Positions 36,366-45,578 of a stretch of 64,000 nt of DNA are shown here, piece after piece. The stretch is from Brachyspira sp964619175. GTDB lineage: Bacteria > Spirochaetota > Brachyspiria > Brachyspirales > Brachyspiraceae. The stretch's first letter is position 1, and each line of letters starts with the position of its first letter. The position numbers were made by a program, and so were the translations under genes. The notes under the pieces were generated by a model that ran no database searches, was not told the origin of the DNA, and saw nothing but the letters and a program-made list of their open reading frames with translations. Where the stretch lies: contig CAZUEE010000001.1 in NCBI GenBank assembly GCA_964619175.1, positions 1 to 64,000 on the forward strand, given 5' to 3'.

Positions 36366-37562
36366 TTATTCTCCTAATATCCTTGGAGTTTTCCTACTTT
36401 CTAACTTTTTTAGAATATCTTGCGGATTTTTAAATTTAGATAAGAATATCATAGACGCTATAATATAAGGTTTAAAACTAGCTTCTTTGTATAAAGGGTC
36501 TCTATATCTATCAAATACTGAAGCAGCAACTTCTCCATCTTTACAGCTAACATCGTTAATATCCGCAGGCAAACAATGAAGATATAAGGCTTTACCATTT
36601 TTAGTTAACTTCATCATATCTTCGGTGCAACACCAATCTTTATAATTAGCGTTTTGAGAGAGCAATTCTTTTTCTAAAGTTTTTATACCTTCAAAATCTC
36701 CGTTTCCATAAAGATTTGTTCTTTTTTCCATAGCCTCAAAAGGCGCCCAAGATTTAGGGTAAACTATATCCGCATTTTCAAAAGCTTCTTTCATATCATT
36801 AGTGACAGTAAATTTAACTCCATTCTCTGAAGCCTGCTTTTTAGCTATAGATTCTACATCTGGCATAATCTCATAACCTTTAGGATAAGCTAAAGACACT
36901 TCCATACCTAATCTTGTAAATAAACCTACGGCGCCTTGAGGAACGGATAGAGGCTTTCCATAAGAAGGAGAATATGCCCAAGTCATAGCCACTTTTTTAC
37001 CTTTAAGTTTTTCTAATCCGCCCATTTCATGTATTATATGTAATGAATCCGCCATAATTTGGGTAGGATGGTCTATATCGCATTGTAAATTAACTAAAGT
37101 AGGTCTTTGTTCTAATATACCGTCTTTATACCCTTGTTCAACAGCTTGAGCTACTTCTTTCATATATGCATTTCCTTTGCCGATATACATGTCATCTCTT
37201 ATGCCGATAACATCAGCCATAAAAGAAATCATATTTGCAGTTTCTCGAACAGTTTCCCCATGTGCTACTTGGCTCTTTCCTTCGTCTAAATCTTGAACTT
37301 CTAAACCTAAAAGATTGCAAGCTGAAGCAAAAGAAAAACGAGTTCTTGTAGAATTATCCCTAAATAAAGAGATACCAAGACCTGAATCAAATACTTTCGT
37401 TGAAATATTATTTTCTCTTAAATACCTAAGAGCGTCAGCCACAGTCCAAACGGCTTTTAATTCGTCAAAAGTTTTTTCCCAAGTAAGAAAGAAATCGTTC
37501 ATATACATCTTATCAAACTTAAGTCCGTCAAGTTCTTTAATATAATCTTGTAAATTTTTCAT
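36366..37562 (-). CDS. ygeW: Knotted carbamoyltransferase YgeW
   Basis: This 398-residue member of the aspartate/ornithine carbamoyltransferase superfamily, YgeW clade, has the carbamoyl-phosphate motif FRDNSTRTRFSFASACNLLG, SFMADVIGIRDD, DHPTQIMAD and YLHCLPADIND. The enzymes of this clade do not act on Asp or Orn. In urate-degrading anaerobes YgeW is assigned to a step of the purine-ring degradation pathway that yields carbamoyl phosphate. It is encoded between ygeY and carbamate kinase, which fits. Confidence 0.93.
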   Translation of the reverse strand: MKNLQDYIKELDGLKFDKMYMNDFFLTWEKTFDELKAVWTVADALRYLRENNISTKVFDSGLGISLFRDNSTRTRFSFASACNLLGLEVQDLDEGKSQVAHGETVRETANMISFMADVIGIRDDMYIGKGNAYMKEVAQAVEQGYKDGILEQRPTLVNLQCDIDHPTQIMADSLHIIHEMGGLEKLKGKKVAMTWAYSPSYGKPLSVPQGAVGLFTRLGMEVSLAYPKGYEIMPDVESIAKKQASENGVKFTVTNDMKEAFENADIVYPKSWAPFEAMEKRTNLYGNGDFEGIKTLEKELLSQNANYKDWCCTEDMMKLTKNGKALYLHCLPADINDVSCKDGEVAASVFDRYRDPLYKEASFKPYIIASMIFLSKFKNPQDILKKLESRKTPRILGE

Positions 37563-37603
37563 GTTTTTTTACTCCTTAAATTGTTTTATATTCTATTTAC
37601 ATA

Positions 37604-38935
37604 TTATTTATTTTCACAATATATAGAAGGAACAGCGGCGTAAACGGCAGCGCATACTACTAAATCTTGTTTCCATGTCATTTCGTTAGGAGCATGAGCT
37701 TGAGCTTCCGCACCAGGTCCAAAACCTATACAAGGAATTTTATTTCTTCCCATAATGGCTACACCGTTAGTTGAGAATGTCCATTTATCCGTTAAAGGAC
37801 GGGCTTTTCTTTCAGACTCAATAGTAGGCAAACCGCCTATTCTTGAATCTCCGTATAAATTATGATAAGCATCTTCCAAAGTTTTTACTATTTTATGCTC
37901 TTTAGGAATAACCCAAGTTGGAAAATAACATTCTATCGGATAAACTAATCCTTTCCAAGAAGGTCTTTCGTATCTATACATAGAAACTTCGGCGCCATAC
38001 TTTTTAACATTAGGAAGAGCCCTAATTTCATTCAAACAACTTTCCCAAGTTTCTCCAGCCGTCATTCTCCTATCTAAAGAAATTGAACAAGAATCTGCAA
38101 CGGCGCATCTACTAGGAGATGTATAGAAAATCTCGGATACGGTAACCGTTCCTTTTCCTAAAAATCTAGCTTCTTCCCAATCTTTATTATATTTTTCATC
38201 AAGCATTTTTATCAGCCCTTTTATCTCTGTAGAATCTTTAGCGTCATTTTCATTAAGACTTCTTATATCTTGAAGTATATCAGCCATTTTATAAATAGCG
38301 TTATCCCCTCTTTCGGGAGCAGAACCATGGCATGAAATCCCTTTTACATCAACTCTTATTTCCATCCTTCCTCTCTGCCCTCTATATATACCTCCATCGG
38401 TGGGTTCAGTTGAAATTACAAATTCAGGCAGTATTTTACTCTCTTTACATATATATTCCCAGCAAAGCCCGTCGCAGTCTTCTTCTTGAACAGTTCCAGT
38501 AACCATAACTTTATATTTTTCACTTAAAAGCCCGACATCTTTCATTATTTTAGCGCCGTAGACCCCTGAAACTATACCTCCCAATTGGTCGGAAGTTCCC
38601 CTTCCACCAATTTCAGCATCGTTTTCGTAACCTTCGTAAGGGTCAAATTTCCAGTTTTCTCTGTTACCGACTCCTACCGTATCTATATGAGCGTCTATAC
38701 CTATTAAAGTTTTACCGCTTCCCATATAGCCTATAACATTCCCCATAGGGTCTATATCTACTTTATCAAACCCTACTTTTTGCATCTCTTGCTCTATTCT
38801 TTTTATTACCCCTTCTTCTTCAGCGGATTCTCCGGGTATTTTTACTAAATCTCTTAAAAATTTAGTCATATCCGCCCTATAACTTTCGGCTTTTTCTTTT
38901 ATTTTACCGAACTGTTCTTTTGTAATAGCACTCAT
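37604..38935 (-). CDS. ygeY: YgeY family selenium metabolism-associated M20 hydrolase
   Basis: This 443-residue zinc hydrolase of the M20 peptidase/deacylase family shows GIDAHIDTVGVGNRENW with metal ligands His and Asp, GRGTSDQLGGIVSGVYG, the catalytic VQEEDCDGL, STEPTDG, and a C-terminal IGFGPGAEAQAHAPNE with the last His ligand. YgeY proteins are linked to selenium-dependent molybdenum hydroxylase loci and to urate degradation, where they hydrolyse a ring-opened intermediate. Context with YgeX and YgeW on both sides supports this. Confidence 0.93.
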   Translation of the reverse strand: MSAITKEQFGKIKEKAESYRADMTKFLRDLVKIPGESAEEEGVIKRIEQEMQKVGFDKVDIDPMGNVIGYMGSGKTLIGIDAHIDTVGVGNRENWKFDPYEGYENDAEIGGRGTSDQLGGIVSGVYGAKIMKDVGLLSEKYKVMVTGTVQEEDCDGLCWEYICKESKILPEFVISTEPTDGGIYRGQRGRMEIRVDVKGISCHGSAPERGDNAIYKMADILQDIRSLNENDAKDSTEIKGLIKMLDEKYNKDWEEARFLGKGTVTVSEIFYTSPSRCAVADSCSISLDRRMTAGETWESCLNEIRALPNVKKYGAEVSMYRYERPSWKGLVYPIECYFPTWVIPKEHKIVKTLEDAYHNLYGDSRIGGLPTIESERKARPLTDKWTFSTNGVAIMGRNKIPCIGFGPGAEAQAHAPNEMTWKQDLVVCAAVYAAVPSIYCENK

Positions 38936-38977
38936 TTAAAATTCTCCTTAAAAATTTTTTATATAAAAATTAATTTA

Positions 38978-40171
38978 TTATCTATCTTTTGCTTCCCAAA
39001 CTATATTTCTCCATCTGTGTGGGTCAGTATCGCCTTCTGTGTTGAATAATAAAATTTTTGAATCGGAATTTAATTTTAATTTTTTTCTAAGTTCGCAGTA
39101 TTCTTCTTTAAGCATTATAGTAGCTAAAGCACCAAAAGGAGCCGCTCCAGATTCCCCAGACATTACTTGAGTATCGCCTTTTAAAGGAGCAGATAACATC
39201 CTCATCCCCCTAGCAGCTACTATATCTTCCGCAGCTATAAAACAATTTACATGATTTTTTAATATATCCCAAGAAGTTATATTTGGTTCACCGCAAGCAA
39301 GTCCAGCCATTATGGTATTTAAATCTCCTTCTACAATTCTAATATCGCCGTCTCCTGCAACCGCTCCTTTATATAAACATGCGGCTGAAGAAGCTTCCAC
39401 AACAACCATTATAGGAGGATTATCTTTATACTTGTTTGAAAAATAACCTACTATAGCACCAGCTAAAGAACCCACTCCAGCTTGCACAAATATATGCGTA
39501 GGTTTCTCTCCAAATTGCTCATCTGATTCCAAAGCCATAGTTCCATAACCTTGCATTATCCATGCTGGAATTTCTTCATATCCTTCCCAAGCAGTATCTT
39601 GAACAACAACTCCATTTTTTACTTTGGAAGCAGCGTCCGCAGCCATCCTTACACATTCGTCATAATTACACTCTTCTATAGTAGCCGTAGCTCCTTCGAC
39701 TTGTATATTTTTTAATCTTATTTCAGTTGTGCCTTTAGGCATAAATATAACGCATTTTTGCCCTAATTTATTAGCAGCCCAAGCCACGCCTCTTCCATGA
39801 TTACCGTCTGTTGCGGAAAAAAATGTAGCCTGACCAAACTTGTCTTTTAATTCTTTAGATACGAGCACATCGTATGGGAATTCCGATACATCTTTCCCCA
39901 TCCTTTGCGCTATATATCTTGCCATAGAATAAGACCCTCCCAAAACTTTAAAAGCATTTAACCCGAATCTATATGATTCGTCTTTTACTTTTATAGCCCC
40001 TAAACCTAAATATTTAGACATCTCTTTAAGTTCGACCAGTGGAGTATTAGAATATTGAGGAAAGCTCTCGTGAAAAGCTTTTGCTTTTTTTACTTCCTCT
40101 ATAGACATTATAACCAAATTCTTATCTTCCGTTTTAGGCATTTTATTTTCGCACCATTTTATTTCACTCAT
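38978..40171 (-). CDS. ygeX: Diaminopropionate ammonia-lyase YgeX
   Basis: This 397-residue fold-type II PLP enzyme has its PLP lysine at Lys75 (RFGLNAFKVLGGSYS), SATDGNHGRGVAWAA, VQAGVGSLAGAIVGYF and a C-terminal FNTEGDTDPH. It splits 2,3-diaminopropionate into pyruvate and two ammonia. In purine-degrading gut anaerobes this gene (also called dpaL) supplies the terminal carbon-releasing reaction. Its start overlaps the regulator gene by 8 bp, so both are translationally coupled. Confidence 0.95.
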   Translation of the reverse strand: MSEIKWCENKMPKTEDKNLVIMSIEEVKKAKAFHESFPQYSNTPLVELKEMSKYLGLGAIKVKDESYRFGLNAFKVLGGSYSMARYIAQRMGKDVSEFPYDVLVSKELKDKFGQATFFSATDGNHGRGVAWAANKLGQKCVIFMPKGTTEIRLKNIQVEGATATIEECNYDECVRMAADAASKVKNGVVVQDTAWEGYEEIPAWIMQGYGTMALESDEQFGEKPTHIFVQAGVGSLAGAIVGYFSNKYKDNPPIMVVVEASSAACLYKGAVAGDGDIRIVEGDLNTIMAGLACGEPNITSWDILKNHVNCFIAAEDIVAARGMRMLSAPLKGDTQVMSGESGAAPFGALATIMLKEEYCELRKKLKLNSDSKILLFNTEGDTDPHRWRNIVWEAKDR

Positions 40172-40838
40172 TATTTTCTCCTTTAATTTTTTTGTTTGAA
40201 TCTATATAATTATATAAAGTAAATTTACTGATTCCAAAATGATTGGCGACTTTATCTCCCGACTTAGTTATTAAAAACATTCCCGAACTGTTTAAATATC
40301 TTACCGCCTTTATCTTTTCTTCTTTTGTCATTATGGAAGCTGGTTTTCCAACTAACTCCTCGCTTTTTATTATTAGTTTCTCCATAAGTTCCTGAGCGCT
40401 ATTAGGTATTTCGTCTAAAAATTCACTTTTTAATTTGTTTTCTACTACTAAAAAACTTAACAAATCGTCTTTGAAAGGTAAAAAATTAGTAACATCAAAA
40501 TTAATAGACAATATATATTTATATTTACCATCAATATTTTTTATGAATATCGTAGAAGATTTTAATATTTTTCCATTAGAAGCTTTAATTATATATGAAA
40601 GATTATCAACAATTGGTTCTCCTCTATTCAAACTTTCTATAGTTTTTAATACTATATTTGAAGGACCATCGTTTATGCTTCTTCCCGTAACATGCCCATT
40701 AATTATATAAATAATACTATGTTCCAAATCGGCACTATTTAATTCATGGATGCAAACTTCACAATTATTGCCAAATTGTCTGGCTATACCATGCGCTACA
40801 CTAATTAGAGTTTCGAGTATTATATTTTCACAATTCAT
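40164..40838 (-). CDS. YheO/DauR-like PAS-HTH transcriptional regulator
   Basis: This 224-residue protein has an N-terminal YheO-like PAS domain (residues 1-120; GNNCEVCIHELNSADLEHSII, NGHVTGRSINDGPSNIVL) and a C-terminal helix-turn-helix (AVRYLNSSGMFLITKSGDKVANHFGIS-type, ending FTLYNYID). DauR-type proteins are ligand-sensing repressors or activators of catabolic operons. It is the first gene of the minus arm and is encoded at the divergent control region, so it is the natural regulator of both arms; its ligand may be a purine or an intermediate. Behind AAGGA and a consensus promoter. Confidence 0.85.
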   Translation of the reverse strand: MNCENIILETLISVAHGIARQFGNNCEVCIHELNSADLEHSIIYIINGHVTGRSINDGPSNIVLKTIESLNRGEPIVDNLSYIIKASNGKILKSSTIFIKNIDGKYKYILSINFDVTNFLPFKDDLLSFLVVENKLKSEFLDEIPNSAQELMEKLIIKSEELVGKPASIMTKEEKIKAVRYLNSSGMFLITKSGDKVANHFGISKFTLYNYIDSNKKIKGENNE

Positions 40839-40882
40839 TTAATATCCTTAATGTAATAAAGCCTTAATATTAATATACTTAT

Positions 40883-40911
40883 ATTATACTAAAAAATTTT
40901 TAGAATGTCAA
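40883..40911 (-). promoter_or_regulatory. Perfect consensus promoter of the minus arm, with palindromic spacer
   Basis: On the minus strand there is TTGACA (40911-40906), a 17-bp spacer and TATAAT (40888-40883). The spacer contains the palindrome CTAAAAA-A-TTTTTAG (40889-40903), which could be an operator. An identical copy of the promoter lies 102 bp away (40985-41013). Confidence 0.8.
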
Positions 40912-40942
40912 GTGAAAATTTAAAATTTTTTTAGACTTTCTA

Positions 40943-40981
40943 TTGACAAATACATTTTTTTTTATATACTTAAAGTATATA
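40943..40981 (+). promoter_or_regulatory. Plus-arm promoter overlapped by a 19-bp palindrome
   Basis: TTGACA (40943-40948), a 16-bp spacer and TATACT (40965-40970) read toward ssnA. The -10 box lies in the perfect palindrome TATATACTT-A-AAGTATATA at 40963-40981, a likely operator. A second, weaker copy follows the gap (TTGGCA at 41146-41151 with an AT-rich -10). Confidence 0.7.
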
Positions 40982-41038
40982 TGTATTATACTAAAAAATT
41001 TTTAGAATGTCAAGTGAAAATTTAAAATTTTTTTAGAC

Positions 41039-41138
41039 NNNNNNNNNNNNNNNNNNNNNNNNNNNNNNNNNNNNNNNNNNNNNNNNNNNNNNNNNNNNNN
41101 NNNNNNNNNNNNNNNNNNNNNNNNNNNNNNNNNNNNNN
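41039..41138. other. Scaffold gap (100 N) in the divergent control region
   Basis: One hundred undetermined bases, a standard placeholder length, so the true size is unknown. It lies inside the repeated promoter region, so promoter and operator copy number upstream of ssnA cannot be stated. The rest of the intergenic stretch 40839-41206 holds the repeats, palindromes and promoters listed separately and no gene. Confidence 0.95.
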
Positions 41139-41206
41139 TTTCTATTGGCAAATATATTTTATTATTAATACATATATATAATTTTATAATATTTAGGAGA
41201 AAATCT

Positions 41207-42538
41207 ATGCTATTAATAGGTAATGGAAAATTAATCACAAGAGACGGTAATAATCCGTTTATAGAAAATGGCGCGGTTTTATGCGAAGGAAAACTAATAA
41301 AAGAAGTTGGAACTACAAAAGAACTTAAAGAAAAGTATCAAAATGTAGAATTTATAGACGCTAATGGCTCTATAATAATGCCAGCATTCATAAATGTTCA
41401 TGAACATATATATTCGGCTATGGCAAGAGGTTTCAGTGTTAACGGATATAATCCAAAAGGTTTTTTAGACATATTAGATGGAATGTGGTGGACTATAGAT
41501 AGAAATTTAACACTTGAACAAACTAAGCAAAGTGCTATAGCCACATATATAGAATCGATAAAAAACGGCGTTACTACAATATTCGACCATCATGCAAGTT
41601 TCGGACATATAGAAGGCAGTTTATTTGCAATAGAAGAAGCTTCAAAAGAAATGGGAATAAGAGCCTGCCTATGTTATGAAATATCAGATAGAGACGGAAA
41701 AGAAAAATCTAAAGCTTCAATTAAAGAAAATATTGATTTTATAAAACATGTTAAAAAAGATAACACGGATATGATAAAAGCTATGATGGGTATGCACGCG
41801 TCATTTACTATTTCAGATAATACAATGGAATTATGCGCCAAAGAAATTCCCGAAGATGTAGGTTATCATATCCATGTAGCTGAAGGAATAGAAGATTTGC
41901 ATTTATGTTTAAAAGAACATTCAAAAAGAATCGTGGACAGATTATACGATTGGAATATACTAGGACCTAAAACCTTGCTTGTTCATTGTATATACATTAA
42001 TCCTCATGAAATGGAACTTATAAAAGATACCGACTCCATGACCGCACATAATCCAGAATCCAATATGGGAAACGCTTGCGGATGCCCGCCTACTATGGAA
42101 CTGGTGCATAGAGGAATATTAACAGGCTTAGGAACGGACGGTTATACGCATGACATAATAGAATCTTATAAAGTAGCCAATGTATTGCATAAACATAATT
42201 TATGCAATCCTAATGCCGCTTGGGCTGAATTGCCACAAATGTTATTTGAAAATAACGCTAAAATTGCTAATCGTTATTTTAAAACTACTTTAGGTAAATT
42301 AAAAAACGGAGCGGCTGCAGATATTATTATAATGGATTATAATAACTTTACAGAATTAAATGAAAATAATATTAACGGACATATACTTTTTGGTATGAAT
42401 GGAGGACATGTCAATACTACGATATGTAACGGCGAAATATTAATGAGAAACAGAAAACTTACAAAAATAGACGAAGAAGCTGCTTATTCTAAAATAAGGG
42501 AAGAATCTGCAAAACTTTGGAAAAAAATTAACAAATAA
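41207..42538 (+). CDS. ssnA: SsnA family aminohydrolase
   Basis: This 443-residue amidohydrolase-superfamily enzyme has N-terminal beta sandwich IGNGKLITRD, the metal motif FINVHEHIYSAMARG, YHIHVAEG, LLVHCIYI, MTAHNPESNMGNACG and LGTDGYTHDI with the catalytic Asp. SsnA is a member of the urate-degradation gene set and is thought to hydrolyse or deaminate a purine-derived ring. Preceded by TTAGGAGAAAATCT; first gene of the plus arm, 28 bp before the YgfK ribosome site. Confidence 0.92.
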   Translation: MLLIGNGKLITRDGNNPFIENGAVLCEGKLIKEVGTTKELKEKYQNVEFIDANGSIIMPAFINVHEHIYSAMARGFSVNGYNPKGFLDILDGMWWTIDRNLTLEQTKQSAIATYIESIKNGVTTIFDHHASFGHIEGSLFAIEEASKEMGIRACLCYEISDRDGKEKSKASIKENIDFIKHVKKDNTDMIKAMMGMHASFTISDNTMELCAKEIPEDVGYHIHVAEGIEDLHLCLKEHSKRIVDRLYDWNILGPKTLLVHCIYINPHEMELIKDTDSMTAHNPESNMGNACGCPPTMELVHRGILTGLGTDGYTHDIIESYKVANVLHKHNLCNPNAAWAELPQMLFENNAKIANRYFKTTLGKLKNGAAADIIIMDYNNFTELNENNINGHILFGMNGGHVNTTICNGEILMRNRKLTKIDEEAAYSKIREESAKLWKKINK

Positions 42539-42580
42539 TAAATTAAATAAAAAACAGTTTAAAAAATGGAGGAATATTTT

Positions 42581-45547
42581 ATGGGCGATATAATGGTACC
42601 TATACCTTTCGGAAAACTTATGAATTGGATTTTAAATGAAAAATCCAGCGGAAAAGTTTTTGGAATATCAAGAGAGTTTAAAGCGAATAAAAACAAATAT
42701 TATGAAATATTTGGAAGAAAATTAGAAACGCCGATAGGACCAGCAGCAGGTCCTCATACGCAGTTAGCTCAAAATATAATAGCGGCTTACTATACCGGAA
42801 GCAGATTCTTTGAACTTAAAACGGTTCAAAAACTTGATGGTAGAGATTTGTCTGTAAGCAAACCATGTATAAAAGCTGACGACGAATGTTACAACTGCGA
42901 ATGGTCTACGGAACTCTATGTTCCTCAAGCTTTCGATGAATATGTTAAAGCTTGGGCAGCTTTAAAAATTATATCTAAAGAATGGGACTTAGGAGACATG
43001 GATGGATTTCAATTCAATATGTCTGTAGGTTATGATTATGAAGGAATTAAATCAGAAAAAATAGATAAATTTATAGAGGGGCTTAAAGAAGCTAAAGACT
43101 CACCAATTTTTCAGGAATGTAAAAAATGGATTTTTGATAATATAAGCAGATTTAAAAATTTCAAAAAAGAAGATATAGAAAAAATAAATTCTAATATCTG
43201 TAATTCTGTAACATTATCTACATTACATGGATGTCCTCCAGCCGAAATAGAAAAGATAGCTTCTTATCTTATAGCCGAAAAAAAATTAAACACTTTCGTG
43301 AAATGCAATCCAACTCTTTTAGGATACGAATATGCAAGAAAAACTTTAGACGAAATAGGATACGATTATATATCTTTTACCGATTTTCATTTTAAAGACG
43401 ACCTTCAGTATAGCGATGCCGTCCCAATGTTGAAAAGACTACAAAAGCTCGCCGAAGACAATAATCTTTTATTCGGTGTAAAAATAACCAATACTTTTCC
43501 TGTAGATGTTAAAAATAAAGAGCTCCCTTCAGAAGAGATGTATATGTCGGGCAAATCTTTATTCCCTCTCTCAATGGCTGTAGCCGAAAAATTAAGCAAA
43601 GATTTTGATGGAAATTTAAGAATATCGTATTCTGGCGGTTGTGATTATTTTAATATAAATTCAGTAATAGATGCTGGAATATGGCCAGTAACTATGGCTA
43701 CCACTTTTCTAAAACCGGGAGGTTATCAAAGAACGGAACAAATAGCTAAAAATATACCAGAACCTAAACCTTTTTTAAAGGTAGATACTGATAAGGCAAA
43801 AACTATAGCTGAAAAATCTAAAAAAAGTAAGCATATAGTCAAACCTATTAAACCGCTTCCTAGTAGAAAATTAAATAAAAAACTTCCTTTAACGGATTGT
43901 TTTACCGCTCCTTGCATGGAAACATGTCCAATAAATCAAGACATTACTTCCTATGTTAGATTAAATGCAGAAAAAAAATATGATGAATCTTTCAAAGTTA
44001 TCATAGAAAAAAATGCCCTTCCATTCTCTACAGGAATATTATGTCCCCATACATGTATGGATAAATGCACAAGAGAATTTTATGAGGAGGCTGTAAGTAT
44101 AAGAGCTTGCAAACTTGAGGCTTCAAATATAGGTTATGATAAAGTTATAAAAACTTTAAAACCTTCCGCTTCCATAGGTAAAAAAGTTGGAATTATAGGG
44201 TCGGGTCCTGCAGGACTATCATCGGCATACTTCTTAGCAAAGCATGGAATTGAAGTCACAGTATTTGATAAAAGAGAGAAAGCTGGAGGAGTAGTTTCTA
44301 ATATAATTCCAAATTTTAGAATATCAGCTTCCGATATAGAAAAAGATATAAGTTTATGCAGGCAAATGGGAGTTAAATTTGAATTAGGAAAAGAAATAAA
44401 AGATATAAAAGAATTAAAATCCATGTTTGACTATATTATACTATGTATAGGCGCTCATAAGAATATGCCTTTAAAATTAGAAAAAGGCGAATCTTTAAAT
44501 GCTCTAAAATTTTTGGAAGAATTTAATAAAACTAATGGAGAAGTAAATATAGGAGAGAATATAGTCGTGATAGGAGGAGGGAATACCGCTATGGACGCAG
44601 CTCGTTCCGCTAAAAAAAATAAAAGAGTTAAAAAAGTTAGTTTAGTTTATAGAAGAACAAAGCGATATATGCCGGCTCTTGAAGAAGAATTATTAATGGC
44701 TTTAGAAGATGGAATAGAATTTAAAGAATTGCTTTCTCCAGTAAAATTAGAAAATGGAAAGTTATTATGCAAAAAAATGAAATTATCTGACTATGATAGC
44801 AGTGGTAGAAGAAATGTAGTTGAAACAGACGAAACGGAATATGTGGATGCTGATACCGTCATAGCTTCTATAGGAGAACAAATAGATTCTGAATTTTATA
44901 AATCGCAAGGAATAGATGTAGACGATAAAGGAAGACCTAAATGCGATAAAAAAACAAACGAATCTTCTATCAAAAATGTTTATATAGCAGGTGACGGATT
45001 ATATGGAGCAGCTACAATAGTCGAGGCTATAAGAGACGCTAAAGTTTGCGCAGAAGCTATCCTAAATAAGGCAGTAGCTAAAGATTTGCCATCTGCTTCT
45101 TCGGAAGAAATAGTATATTCTAAAAAGGGAAATTTAAAAGAAATTTCTAAAGATGAAGAATTTAATAGATGTTTAACTTGCGACTTTATATGTGAAAGTT
45201 GCACGGAAGTATGTCCTAACAGAGCAAATATATCTTTAAAAGTTAACGGAGCTAAAATGTCACAAATTATACATGTGGATTATATGTGTAATGAATGTGG
45301 AAATTGTGAAACTTTCTGTCCTTATAGTTCCGCTCCATATAAAGATAAATTTACTTTATTTGCTAGCAAAGAAGATATGGACGATTCTAAAAATGACGGT
45401 TTCCTATTTTTGGATAAAAATGGAAATTGTGAAATAAGATTAGACGGAAAAATAGAATCGTATAAAGCTGGAAGTTCTTCAAACTTTAATGGCGTTTATA
45501 GTATAGTAGACAGTGTATTTAATGAATATAATTACTTAATATTATAA
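42581..45547 (+). CDS. ygfK: YgfK, putative selenate reductase / purine reductase subunit
   Basis: I start this at ATG 42581, 8 bases after GGAGG, giving 988 residues. Domains in order: a dihydroorotate-dehydrogenase-like barrel (PIGPAAGPHTQLAQNI, TLSTLHGCPPAEIEKI), a GltD-like Fe-S segment (CFTAPCMETCPINQDI, LCPHTCMDKCTREF), FAD site GIIGSGPAGLSSAYFLAK, NAD(P)H site GGGNTAMDAARSAKK, AGDGLYGAATIVEAIRDAK, and a C-terminal ferredoxin-like CNECGNCETFCP. It probably moves electrons between NAD(P)H, FAD and Fe-S centres for purine ring reduction with the neighbouring fused hydroxylase, which lacks its own FAD subunit. The electron-partner claim is inference. Confidence 0.93.
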   Translation: MGDIMVPIPFGKLMNWILNEKSSGKVFGISREFKANKNKYYEIFGRKLETPIGPAAGPHTQLAQNIIAAYYTGSRFFELKTVQKLDGRDLSVSKPCIKADDECYNCEWSTELYVPQAFDEYVKAWAALKIISKEWDLGDMDGFQFNMSVGYDYEGIKSEKIDKFIEGLKEAKDSPIFQECKKWIFDNISRFKNFKKEDIEKINSNICNSVTLSTLHGCPPAEIEKIASYLIAEKKLNTFVKCNPTLLGYEYARKTLDEIGYDYISFTDFHFKDDLQYSDAVPMLKRLQKLAEDNNLLFGVKITNTFPVDVKNKELPSEEMYMSGKSLFPLSMAVAEKLSKDFDGNLRISYSGGCDYFNINSVIDAGIWPVTMATTFLKPGGYQRTEQIAKNIPEPKPFLKVDTDKAKTIAEKSKKSKHIVKPIKPLPSRKLNKKLPLTDCFTAPCMETCPINQDITSYVRLNAEKKYDESFKVIIEKNALPFSTGILCPHTCMDKCTREFYEEAVSIRACKLEASNIGYDKVIKTLKPSASIGKKVGIIGSGPAGLSSAYFLAKHGIEVTVFDKREKAGGVVSNIIPNFRISASDIEKDISLCRQMGVKFELGKEIKDIKELKSMFDYIILCIGAHKNMPLKLEKGESLNALKFLEEFNKTNGEVNIGENIVVIGGGNTAMDAARSAKKNKRVKKVSLVYRRTKRYMPALEEELLMALEDGIEFKELLSPVKLENGKLLCKKMKLSDYDSSGRRNVVETDETEYVDADTVIASIGEQIDSEFYKSQGIDVDDKGRPKCDKKTNESSIKNVYIAGDGLYGAATIVEAIRDAKVCAEAILNKAVAKDLPSASSEEIVYSKKGNLKEISKDEEFNRCLTCDFICESCTEVCPNRANISLKVNGAKMSQIIHVDYMCNECGNCETFCPYSSAPYKDKFTLFASKEDMDDSKNDGFLFLDKNGNCEIRLDGKIESYKAGSSSNFNGVYSIVDSVFNEYNYLIL

Positions 45548-45578
45548 TTTTTATATTGAGATAATAGGAGGTATCTTT

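Larger units (their letters stand above)
40882..41038. repeat. Duplicated 55-bp promoter block, 102-bp period
   Basis: Bases 40882-40936 and 40984-41038 are identical over exactly 55 bp and then stop matching at the left and reach the N gap at the right. Each block carries the minus-strand consensus promoter, its palindrome and the AAAATTT-A-AAATTTT palindrome. After both blocks the text resumes with TTTCTATTG (40937 and 41139), so the unit may be tandemly repeated with an unknown copy number hidden in the gap. Confidence 0.85.

Noticed and set aside
40882..41038. CRISPR-like repeat array
   Set aside because: Only two copies, no regular spacers and no cas genes in the window; the units contain promoters.
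40839..41206. Purine riboswitch upstream of the purine genes
   Set aside because: Leaders are short and AT-rich, with no three-way junction pattern that I can see; palindromes overlapping promoter boxes fit protein operators better.
41002..41238. Minus-strand ORF through the first gap
   Set aside because: Its middle is undetermined and it overlaps promoter repeats and the ssnA start.
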